Part shown: in pieces, positions 1-5,945 of the stretch
How the letters are laid out: the number at the start of each line of letters is the position of its first letter
Numbering within the stretch: the stretch's first letter is position 1
NCBI GenBank assembly: GCA_035604635.1
Contig: DATNIC010000148.1
Span: forward strand, 1-7,278
DNA from: DATNIC01 sp035604635
GTDB lineage: Bacteria > Vulcanimicrobiota > Vulcanimicrobiia > Vulcanimicrobiales > Vulcanimicrobiaceae
Direction: 5' to 3'
Length of the DNA: 7,278 bases
Translations under genes and position numbers: made by a program
The notes under the pieces: model-generated
What the model saw: the letters and a program-made list of their open reading frames with translations, nothing else
Databases searched by the model: none
What the model was told of the DNA's origin: nothing

Positions 1-1
1 G

Positions 2-271
2 GTGCTGCTGCCGCTACTCGCTCCGACGGCGATCACCGTCGCGATGGTGGTCTTCATCGGCTGCGTCAAGGACATCAGCACCATGATCCTGCTGGCGACG
101 CCCGGGACGCGCCCGCTCTCACTCCTCGTGCTCGATTACTCGACGAATGGTTCGATCGAGAACGGCTCGGTCGTCGGCGTCATCTCGACCGCGATGGGCA
201 TCGCCGTCGCGCTGCTGGGCCGGCGGATCGCGGGGCGGGCCGGCGACCTACTAACGCGCGTGGAGCGATGA
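2..271 (+). CDS. ABC transporter permease, iron(III)-type, C-terminal fragment
   Basis: This is the last 89 codons of an inner-membrane permease subunit; the 5' part lies outside the window, so the GTG at position 2 is read as an internal valine and not as a start. The visible part opens with LLPLLAPTAITVAM, which matches the segment just after the EAA loop of binding-protein-dependent permeases (the 'LPLLxP' stretch), followed by VFIGCVKDISTMILL and a PGTRPLSLLVLDY segment. The last two are typical of the FbpB/SfuB-like ferric iron and related permeases. A final membrane span (about residues 58-74) precedes a short basic cytoplasmic tail. It ends ten bases before the -35 box of the next transcription unit, so it belongs to an upstream operon. 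The family (BPD_transp_1) is fairly secure; iron as the substrate is an inference from the sequence style. Confidence 0.8.
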   Translation: MLLPLLAPTAITVAMVVFIGCVKDISTMILLATPGTRPLSLLVLDYSTNGSIENGSVVGVISTAMGIAVALLGRRIAGRAGDLLTRVER

Positions 272-280
272 CGGCCCGGA

Positions 281-308
281 TTGACAAACCATCGAAAACC
301 CTTATACT
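281..308 (+). promoter_or_regulatory. Sigma70-type promoter of the catabolic operon
   Basis: A perfect -35 hexamer TTGACA at 281-286 and a -10 hexamer TATACT at 303-308 (five of six matches to TATAAT) are separated by 16 bp. The local A/T richness stands out against the surrounding GC-rich DNA. Transcription would start near 315-316, giving a leader of about 35 bases before the TTG start at 351. This is the only convincing promoter ahead of the five-gene plus-strand run, so it probably drives all of it. Seen directly: hexamers and spacing. Inferred: start site and activity. Confidence 0.8.
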
Positions 309-310
309 GG

Positions 311-338
311 TCAAATAGTTTGCATGCAAAGTTTCTGA
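311..338. promoter_or_regulatory. Palindromic operator, probable MarR-family binding site
   Basis: The core TTTGCATGCAAA at 319-330 is a perfect 12-bp inverted repeat. The symmetry continues imperfectly outwards so that 11 of 14 base pairs match across 311-338. It lies immediately downstream of the -10 box, covers the predicted transcription start and touches the Shine-Dalgarno of the first gene, the classic place for a repressor. A MarR-family gene is the second gene of the same operon, and winged-helix dimers of that family bind palindromes of about this size, so autoregulatory repression relieved by an aromatic ligand is the likely arrangement. The palindrome is seen directly; the identity of the binder is inferred. 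Confidence 0.7.
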
Positions 339-344
339 GGGAGG
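337..344 (+). promoter_or_regulatory. Ribosome binding site deciding a TTG start
   Basis: GAGGGAGG at 337-344 sits six bases ahead of the TTG at 351. This strong Shine-Dalgarno supports TTG as the initiation codon of the luciferase-like monooxygenase, whose family N-terminus (MEFGITLFPD) begins exactly there. Confidence 0.75.
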
Positions 345-350
345 CCTGCC

Positions 351-1418
351 TTGGAATTCGGGATCACCCTCTTCCCGGACGTCAGCCCCGAGGAGAAAGC
401 GGCGGCAGACTACTTTCGCGAGTCATTCGCCATCGTAGAGCGGGCCGAGGAACTTGGCTACACGCTCGTCCGGTCGATCGAACACCATTTCACGCCGTAC
501 GGCGGCTACAGCCCTAGCTCCATCCTGATGTTGACCGCGCTCGCGGCGCGCACAAAGAAGATGAAGCTCGTGACGGGCGCCGTGATCCCGGCGTTCAACC
601 ATCCGCTGAAAATCGCGGGTGAACTCGGGATGCTCGATGCGATCTCGAACGGCCGGCTCATGGTCGGATTCGGCCGCGCCTTCCTGCTGCACGAGTTCCG
701 CCGCTTCGGCGTCTCACGCGACGAGTCGCAAGCGCGCTTTCGCGAGGGCATCGAACAAGTCGCGCTGCTGTTGACCACGGAAAATGCCACGTCCCACGGC
801 AAGTTTCACTCGTTTGAGAACACGACGACATTGCCCCGGCCTACACAGCGCCCCCGGCCGCAATTCTTCATCGCCGCAAATACGACCGCGGCTTCGTACG
901 AGTTTGCCGGCAGGCAAGGTCACTACATCATGGGCGTCCCCATGGTCGCCGAGAAGCTGCGCGCCAACCTCGATCTCTATCGCAAAGCGTGGGCCGAAGC
1001 GGGCCATCCCGGTCGCGGAAAAGTCTTCCTAGCCTTCCACATGTTCGTCGATCGCGACTCCGAGCGGGCTCGACGCATCGCAGGCAAGCATGTCGAATCC
1101 TATTTCAAGTCGCTGGTAGAAGCGACGGTAGGCATGGACACCGAGCGCTCGAGCGACTACGAAGGCTACGAGAAACAGCGCCAGCAGATCGCGAAGCTCA
1201 ACATCGATACCTTGATCGCCAGCTGCGCCGCCTGGGTTGGGTCGCCGGCCGAAGTACGCGAACAAATTGCGCGCTATCACGAACTGATCGGGGGATTCGA
1301 CTACGCGGCGCTGCAAGTGAATTTTCACACGCTCCCCTTCGAAGAAGCGATGCGGTCGATCGAACTCTTCGCACACGAAGTGATGCCGGAGTTCAGTGAG
1401 GTGCCGGCATTAACGTAA
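351..1418 (+). CDS. LLM class flavin-dependent monooxygenase (luciferase-like)
   Basis: This 355-residue protein is a full-length member of the bacterial luciferase-like TIM-barrel family, which uses reduced flavin and O2 to hydroxylate or cleave organic substrates. Family landmarks are visible: beta-strand 1 MEFGITLFPD, the EHHF motif at about residues 44-47 (the His is associated with catalysis in luciferase), and LDAISNGRLMVGFGRA at about 95-110, the characteristic 'D..S.GR...G.G+G' segment. The C-terminal part carries WVGSPAEVREQI, the usual 'G(S/T)P.EV' region. It starts with TTG, chosen because of the Shine-Dalgarno at 337-344 and because the N-terminus fits the family. It is the first gene of the operon and overlaps the start of the MarR gene by ten bases. 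No flavin reductase is in the window, so reduced flavin must come from elsewhere. The substrate is unknown; the neighbours suggest an aromatic-pathway compound. Confidence 0.9.
   Translation: MEFGITLFPDVSPEEKAAADYFRESFAIVERAEELGYTLVRSIEHHFTPYGGYSPSSILMLTALAARTKKMKLVTGAVIPAFNHPLKIAGELGMLDAISNGRLMVGFGRAFLLHEFRRFGVSRDESQARFREGIEQVALLLTTENATSHGKFHSFENTTTLPRPTQRPRPQFFIAANTTAASYEFAGRQGHYIMGVPMVAEKLRANLDLYRKAWAEAGHPGRGKVFLAFHMFVDRDSERARRIAGKHVESYFKSLVEATVGMDTERSSDYEGYEKQRQQIAKLNIDTLIASCAAWVGSPAEVREQIARYHELIGGFDYAALQVNFHTLPFEEAMRSIELFAHEVMPEFSEVPALT
1398..1403 (+). promoter_or_regulatory. Ribosome binding site pointing to an ATT start codon
   Basis: GAGGTG at 1398-1403 lies inside the end of the monooxygenase gene, five bases ahead of the ATT at 1409. 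This is the ideal distance for initiation at that ATT. No ATG, GTG or TTG occurs in the MarR frame between the preceding in-frame stop (1397-1399) and the start of the conserved domain, so this motif decides the start. Confidence 0.6.
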
Positions 1419-1873
1419 GGTCTGAACCAACCTTTCGTATCGCGGGTCACCTGATTCGCCGTGCGTTCCAGGCGCACGATGCGGCCTTCGCATGTGAAAC
1501 GGCGGGTTATGACATCACGTCGCCCCAGCTCGCGACGATCACCGCGATTGCGCGCTATCCCGGCATCGAGCTGACCCCTCTCGCCGAGTTGATCGGCTAC
1601 GACGGCGCGACCTTGGGCGGATTGGTCAACCGGCTTCTCGCGAAAAAGCTCATCCGGCGGGCGGTAGGGAAACACGATCGCCGGACCCGTCAGCTTTTCC
1701 TGACCGCAAAGGGTCAGGCGCTGCTCGACGAAGTGACTCCACACGCGGCGCGCGTTCACGGTCTGTTGCTCGCTCCGCTCAATGCCGAGGAGCGCGAGCT
1801 CTTCATCGATCTCATGCAGCGGATCGTCCTTCACGCGGCATCGAGTGCCAAACAAGAAACCGAGGTAGCGTAA
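1409..1873 (+). CDS. MarR-family transcriptional regulator with apparent ATT start
   Basis: Reading from ATT at 1409 gives 154 residues, the normal size for a MarR-type winged-helix repressor. Helix 1 (dimerisation) is FRIAGHLIRRAFQAHD at about 9-24. ITSPQLATITAIARYPGIELTPLAELIGYD (about 36-65) is the helix-turn-helix entry, GATLGGLVNRLLAKKLIRR (66-84) covers the recognition helix, and the wing carries KHDRRTRQLFLT with the conserved Asp90-Arg91-Arg92. A C-terminal dimerisation helix follows. A shorter call from the TTG at 1589 would remove helix 1 and half of the DNA-binding domain and is rejected. Initiation at ATT is rare (known for infC); a sequencing error of ATG is the main alternative. 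The gene is embedded as second in the operon, overlapping the monooxygenase by ten bases and ending one base before the cupin gene. It probably represses the operon from the palindrome at 311-338. Confidence 0.85.
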   Translation: MNVRSEPTFRIAGHLIRRAFQAHDAAFACETAGYDITSPQLATITAIARYPGIELTPLAELIGYDGATLGGLVNRLLAKKLIRRAVGKHDRRTRQLFLTAKGQALLDEVTPHAARVHGLLLAPLNAEERELFIDLMQRIVLHAASSAKQETEVA

Positions 1874-1874
1874 A

Positions 1875-2891
1875 ATGCAGGCAACTCAAACCAAAGATCT
1901 GGCACGCGCTTGGTCCGAGGCGCACGTTCGGCCCCTTTGGGAAATCCCGCTCGCGCATGCAGAGCGAACGCAGCCGCCACGCGCTCACCTGTGGGAGTGG
2001 CGCATCCTAGAGCCACTCGTGCTCGAGGCGTTGAACGTCACGTCTCCCGACGCCGTCGAGCGCCGCGTCCTCTCCTTGATCGATCCGGGCGCGGCCGGGG
2101 GCGAGTTCCATACGACCACCAACCTCAATGCCGCATTCCAAATCCTCAAACCCGGCGAGTCGGCTCGGCCGCACCGCCACTCGATGAACGCGTTGCGCTT
2201 CATCCTCAAGGGGAGCGGCGCGACGACGACGGTCGACGGCAAGGTGTGCCCGATGGCCGAGGGCGATCTGCTCTTGACGCCCGGGTGGACGTGGCACGAG
2301 CACAAGCACTCGGGTGACGCGCCGATCGTTTGGCTCGACGTCCTCGACGTTGCATTGCACCTGTATTTCGGGACCGATCGTTTCGAGCCGGGGCCCGTGC
2401 ACGACGTGCCCGAACTGCCGCGCGAAGCGGCCTTCGCCTCAGCCAATGTCGTCCCCGCGGACGTTGCGAACCACGGCTACTCGCCCGTCTTCCACTATCC
2501 GCTCGCGGACGCAGTGGCGGCCGCGCGTCATGCGCCGAAATCTCCGGATGGGACGCGCCGCGTCCGGTACATCAATCCGCTTACCGGCGGCACCGTGATG
2601 TCGACCTTGGATTGTTATCTCGTCGCGCTCGATCCCGACGTCGACTCGGTCCCGTTCCGTACGACCGCGAACGCCGTGTGCGCGATCGTTTCCGGCAGCG
2701 GCACGACGACGGTTGGCGACCAGCGCTTTGCGTGGCATCAGCGAGACGTGCTTTCGCTCCCTCACGGTCACTGGATTACGCATCGCGCCGCCGGCGAGCC
2801 CGCTTACCTCTTCGTTGTAACGGATCGCGACGTTTATCGGCGCCTCGATATTCTAACGGAGGAATACCATGCTGACAGCCGAGCAAAATAA
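1875..2891 (+). CDS. Gentisate 1,2-dioxygenase-like bicupin ring-cleavage dioxygenase
   Basis: This 338-residue protein has the two-cupin layout of the gentisate / salicylate / 1-hydroxy-2-naphthoate 1,2-dioxygenase family, which opens hydroxylated aromatic acids with Fe(II) and O2. The N-terminal cupin has the family signature PGESARPHRHSMNALRFIL (His100 and His102 as iron ligands, Arg101 between), GSGATTTVDG, GDLLLTPGWTWHEH (third ligand His141) and WLDVLD at about 153-158. The C-terminal cupin (about 250-320) keeps the fold pattern, including GSGTTTVGD and the terminal YLFVVTDRDV, but has FRTT where metal-binding histidines would be, so only the first domain should be catalytic. The start ATG follows GAGGT at 1862-1866 with an eight-base spacer. 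It begins one base after the MarR stop and overlaps the Rieske gene by 23 bases. The family is secure; the true substrate could be gentisate, salicylate, a halogenated or amino analogue, or a hydroxynaphthoate. Confidence 0.88.
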   Translation: MQATQTKDLARAWSEAHVRPLWEIPLAHAERTQPPRAHLWEWRILEPLVLEALNVTSPDAVERRVLSLIDPGAAGGEFHTTTNLNAAFQILKPGESARPHRHSMNALRFILKGSGATTTVDGKVCPMAEGDLLLTPGWTWHEHKHSGDAPIVWLDVLDVALHLYFGTDRFEPGPVHDVPELPREAAFASANVVPADVANHGYSPVFHYPLADAVAAARHAPKSPDGTRRVRYINPLTGGTVMSTLDCYLVALDPDVDSVPFRTTANAVCAIVSGSGTTTVGDQRFAWHQRDVLSLPHGHWITHRAAGEPAYLFVVTDRDVYRRLDILTEEYHADSRAK

Positions 2892-4203
2892 GCTGCTGAC
2901 GGAGGTCGGCCCGGGCACGCCGATGGGCGATCTCCTGCGCCGTTACTGGATGCCGATCGCCGGCGTGAGCGAGTTCGAGCGCATCTCGATCAAGCCGGTG
3001 CGGCTCTTCGGTGAGGATCTCGTCCTTTATAAGGATATCGCCGGTACGTTCGGCCTCGTCGACCGGCACTGCCCGCACCGTCGTGCCGATCTGTCTTACG
3101 GGTTCGTCGAGCAGTGCGGAATCCGGTGCAACTATCACGGCTGGCTGTTTGACGAGAACGGACGCTGCCTCGAGCAGCCGTTCGACGACACCGCACACCC
3201 GGAGGCGCGCTTCAAAGACAAGGTTCGCGTCACATCCTACCCGGTCCAAGCCCTCGGCGGACTGTTGTGGGCGTATATGGGTCCGAAGCCGGCACCGCTG
3301 CTCCCGAATTGGGAGCCGTTTTCCTGGAAGAACGGTTTCGTGCAAGTCGTCACGTCGAAGATTCCGTGCAACTGGTTTCAGGCGCAAGAAAACTCGATCG
3401 ATCCGATTCACTTCGAGTGGATGCACCGGAACTGGACGGCCCGGCTCAAAGGCGAAGTTGACAACTACGGCAAGAAGCACGTGAAGATCGATTTCCAAGA
3501 GTTCGAGTACGGCTTCACCTACCACCGTCTCGTCGAAGGAATGCCCGAGGATCATCCTCGCTGGACCGTCGGACGGATCGCGTTGTGGCCGAATTGCCTT
3601 GGGCCGAATCAGCACTTCGAGTGGCGCGTCCCGATCGACGACGAGAACATGCTTTTCGTCGTGTGGCACTTTACTCGCGTACCGAAAGAATGTGAGCCGT
3701 TCGAACAAGCGAGCATCCCGGCATGGGAAGGTCCCGTGATCGACCCGCTGACCGGGCGCTTCATCACAAGCCACATCGCTAACCAAGATTTCGTCGCGTG
3801 GGCCGGCCAAGGGCGCATCGCCGACCGGACCAAGGAGATCTTGAGCCCAAGCGACCGGGGTATCATCCTGATGCGCAAACGCTTCTTCGACGATCTCAAG
3901 CGAATCGAGCGGGGCGAGGATCCCTCGGGTCTCGTGCGCGATCCGGTGACGAACGAATGTATCATGCTGCCGATCGTCAGCCGCGAGATGCTGATGGACG
4001 GCTACACGATCGCGGAGATGCTCGAAGATCCGTCGATCGACCCGCGCAACGGCTTTATCAATCAGGCCGGTCAGCCGGAGAGCGTCCGCGTTGCTTTCTT
4101 CGAGGCAATGGGACTCGATCCCAAGGGCGAGATCATCGAGACCGGTTCCGATTTCTTGGTCACCGCAGGAGCGGCACCGAAGAATCGCATGGTGTGGTCG
4201 TAG
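2869..4203 (+). CDS. Rieske non-heme iron aromatic-ring oxygenase, alpha subunit (phthalate dioxygenase type)
   Basis: This 444-residue protein is the catalytic subunit of a ring-hydroxylating or O-demethylating oxygenase. The N-terminal Rieske [2Fe-2S] domain shows Cys68-Pro-His70-Arg and Cys87-x2-His90 (CNYHGW). The catalytic domain has the mononuclear iron motif NSIDPIHFEWMH: bridging Asp178, ligands His181 and His186. A candidate third ligand is Asp307 in ANQDFVAWAGQG, followed by GRIADRTKEIL and a GIILMRKRFFDDL helix. This C-terminal pattern is characteristic of the phthalate 4,5-dioxygenase branch, which works as an alpha-only oligomer with a separate reductase. The start ATG has GGAGGA at 2858-2863 five bases upstream, inside the cupin gene. 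No reductase or ferredoxin gene is in the window. Its position next to a gentisate-type dioxygenase suggests that it supplies a dihydroxylated ring to that enzyme; this is inference. Confidence 0.92.
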   Translation: MLTAEQNKLLTEVGPGTPMGDLLRRYWMPIAGVSEFERISIKPVRLFGEDLVLYKDIAGTFGLVDRHCPHRRADLSYGFVEQCGIRCNYHGWLFDENGRCLEQPFDDTAHPEARFKDKVRVTSYPVQALGGLLWAYMGPKPAPLLPNWEPFSWKNGFVQVVTSKIPCNWFQAQENSIDPIHFEWMHRNWTARLKGEVDNYGKKHVKIDFQEFEYGFTYHRLVEGMPEDHPRWTVGRIALWPNCLGPNQHFEWRVPIDDENMLFVVWHFTRVPKECEPFEQASIPAWEGPVIDPLTGRFITSHIANQDFVAWAGQGRIADRTKEILSPSDRGIILMRKRFFDDLKRIERGEDPSGLVRDPVTNECIMLPIVSREMLMDGYTIAEMLEDPSIDPRNGFINQAGQPESVRVAFFEAMGLDPKGEIIETGSDFLVTAGAAPKNRMVWS

Positions 4204-4218
4204 GAAAGAGGTAGGTTC

Positions 4219-5388
4219 ATGCGCTGCGCACGCGTCGCGGGGCTCGTTCTGAGCCTCGCACTTCTTGTTACGTCGCTGCCGGGTCTCGCGGCCGACCCGT
4301 ACGAGATCAATGTCGTCCTATCGATGACCGGCCCCGGGTCGTTTCTCGGAAAAAACGAGGCGGCGGCGCTTGCGCTCATCGAGCAGAACACCAACAAGGC
4401 CGGCGGCATCGGCGGACGCCCGATCAAGTTCGTCGTCGTGGACGATCAGTCGAGCCCCCAAGTTGCGGTTCAGCTGACGAACAACATCCTCGCGAAGAAC
4501 CCGCCCGTCGTCTTGGGAAGCACGCTGGTCGCCGCGTGTACCGCGATGGCGGCCATGATGAAGAATGGCCCCGTCCTCTATTGTTTCTCGGCCGGGATGC
4601 ATCCGGAGAAGGGGACCTATGCGTTTACCTACGGCGTGTCGACGACCGACCTGATCGGGGTGACCGTTCGATACTTCAGGGATCACGGTTGGAAGAGGCT
4701 CGGCATCATCACCTCGACCGACGCGAGCGGCCAAGACGGCGAAAAGAGCATCGATCAGATCCTTGCGCTTCCGGAAAACAAAGACATGTCGGTCGCGGCG
4801 CGCGAGCACTATGCGGTCGCCGACGTCAGTGTCGTCGCGCAGCTGTCGCACATCAAGTCGACCTCACCGCAAGCGGTGATCGCGTGGGGAACCGGGACGC
4901 CGTTCGGGACCGTGCTCCACGGCGCCGCCGACGTGGGCCTCGACGTTCCCATGAGCGGCTCGGCTTCGAACTTGACGTACGCACAAATGAAACAGTTCGG
5001 CCCGTTCCTGCCCAAGGAGCTCGACATCGCCGGTTTGCCGAGCATCACGCTCGGTTCGATCCCGCCCGGTCCGCTGCGCAAGGCGGTCCAAGATTACGTC
5101 GACGCATTCCAGTCAACCGGCGTCCGGCCCGACATCGCGCAGGCGATAAGCTGGGATCCGGGGCTGATCGTCGTCGCCGCCTTCAAAAAGCTTGGCCTGA
5201 GCGCGACGGCTGCGCAGATCAAAGACTACATCTCCAACCTGCACGGCTGGGCGGGCGCAAACGGCGTCTACGACTTCCGTGACGGCAGTCAGCGCGGGCT
5301 AACGTCAAAGAACGGGATCATGGTTCGCTGGGACCCCGCCAAAGACACGTGGGTCAGTATCAGTAAGTTCGGCGGCGCGCCGCTCTAG
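4219..5388 (+). CDS. LivK-type ABC transporter substrate-binding protein
   Basis: This 389-residue exported protein is of the branched-chain amino acid / aromatic-acid binding family (Peripla_BP_6). An N-terminal signal peptide is clear: MRCAR, a hydrophobic core VAGLVLSLALLVTSL, and a cleavage region PGLAA near residues 24-25 with no lipobox cysteine. The mature protein opens with EINVVLSMTGPGSFLGKNEAAAL and NKAGGIGGRPIKFVVVDDQSS, the typical first-lobe signature with 'GGI.GR.I' and 'DD'. The later WDPGLIVVAAFKKLG region is also typical. It starts 15 bases after the Rieske stop behind AGAGGT (4207-4212), so it is co-transcribed. Members beside aromatic-degradation genes often bind aromatic acids, here presumably the pathway substrate. 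No LivH, LivM, LivF or LivG gene is in the window. Its stop overlaps the opposing VOC gene's stop by a shared CTAG. Confidence 0.88.
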   Translation: MRCARVAGLVLSLALLVTSLPGLAADPYEINVVLSMTGPGSFLGKNEAAALALIEQNTNKAGGIGGRPIKFVVVDDQSSPQVAVQLTNNILAKNPPVVLGSTLVAACTAMAAMMKNGPVLYCFSAGMHPEKGTYAFTYGVSTTDLIGVTVRYFRDHGWKRLGIITSTDASGQDGEKSIDQILALPENKDMSVAAREHYAVADVSVVAQLSHIKSTSPQAVIAWGTGTPFGTVLHGAADVGLDVPMSGSASNLTYAQMKQFGPFLPKELDIAGLPSITLGSIPPGPLRKAVQDYVDAFQSTGVRPDIAQAISWDPGLIVVAAFKKLGLSATAAQIKDYISNLHGWAGANGVYDFRDGSQRGLTSKNGIMVRWDPAKDTWVSISKFGGAPL

Positions 5389-5912
5389 CCGATCTTCGTC
5401 GGCGTCGGATTCGGTGAACGCCTACCGACGAAGCTGTTCGGATTGTCGTCGCCGGTCATCTTGGCGTAGTCGAAGTCGCTGCCCTTATTGAACTGCCACG
5501 TATAGCCACCCTCGGGGTTGGCTAGGATCTCCCACCAATTGTCATCGAGGTCCAAGAAGTAGAAGCTGCGCGTCCCGTGCTGGTCGATCGGCGTGGTGAC
5601 CTTCTTGATGCCCCACTGGTCTTTTTCGCGCATGACGATCTCGTGGCACTTGTCGACGTCGGCAGGCGTCGCGACGTCGAGGCCGTTGTGGGCCATCAAC
5701 GGCATCTGTGACTTCTTGCCGACCTGCACGGCCACGAAGACGGTCGAGCTGTTCAGCCGGAGCGTCATCGAGATTTTGCTCGTGCGCACGGTCTCGAGGC
5801 CCAAGAACTCTTCATAAAATTTGCGCGTCGCTTCGATATCCGTACATTCGAGCGTGCCGTGCGACAGAAAGTTCAACTTCAGAACGGGCTCGGTCTTGAC
5901 GAGAGGTTCCAT
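5385..5912 (-). CDS. VOC superfamily protein (glyoxalase / extradiol dioxygenase fold)
   Basis: This 175-residue protein carries one vicinal-oxygen-chelate domain of paired beta-alpha-beta-beta-beta modules. The first module is LNFLSHGTLECTDIEATRKFYEEFLGLE (about 13-40), and the second begins at MAHNGLDVATPADVD and ends with SFYFLDLDDNWWEIL. His18, His75 and Glu128 fall where VOC metalloenzymes place their metal ligands, so a metal-dependent enzyme (ring cleavage, isomerase or lyase) is possible. The 45-residue tail after the domain (EGGYTWQFNKG to the end) is not a standard VOC element. The start is set by GGAGGT at 5924-5919 six bases ahead of the ATG at 5912-5910; an in-frame ATG 57 bases upstream would overlap the divergent MFS gene and lacks this support. 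The protein is lysine-rich, unlike its arginine-rich neighbours. The exact reaction is unknown. Confidence 0.85.
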   Translation of the reverse strand: MEPLVKTEPVLKLNFLSHGTLECTDIEATRKFYEEFLGLETVRTSKISMTLRLNSSTVFVAVQVGKKSQMPLMAHNGLDVATPADVDKCHEIVMREKDQWGIKKVTTPIDQHGTRSFYFLDLDDNWWEILANPEGGYTWQFNKGSDFDYAKMTGDDNPNSFVGRRSPNPTPTKIG

Positions 5913-5918
5913 CTTCGT

Positions 5919-5924
5919 ACCTCC
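5919..5924 (-). promoter_or_regulatory. Ribosome binding site of the VOC gene
   Basis: The minus strand reads GGAGGT over 5924-5919, six bases before the ATG at 5912. It fixes the start inside the longer open frame that extends to 5969 and leaves a 33-base gap to the divergent MFS start. Confidence 0.75.
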
Positions 5925-5945
5925 GAAACTGAGCTTTTCGCTCCT

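Noticed and set aside
1589..1873. A 94-residue MarR fragment starting at TTG 1589, suggesting a truncated regulator.
   Set aside because: The same frame stays open upstream to 1400 and encodes the missing first helix and helix-turn-helix entry with good family fit, so the gene is intact with a different start.
1955..1960. A second GCATGC inside the cupin gene, possibly another operator.
   Set aside because: The flanking bases do not extend the palindrome as they do at 311-338; a lone hexamer is expected by chance.
2776..3810. A long minus-strand open frame of 344 codons opposite the cupin and Rieske genes.
   Set aside because: Its translation is rich in Arg, Asp and Val with no recognisable domain and it lies antisense to two well-supported genes, as expected in GC-rich DNA.
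5859..5945. An N-terminal extension of 29 residues for the MFS transporter.
   Set aside because: It is the antisense of the VOC N-terminus, has no membrane or family character, and ATG 5946 begins right before the first membrane span.
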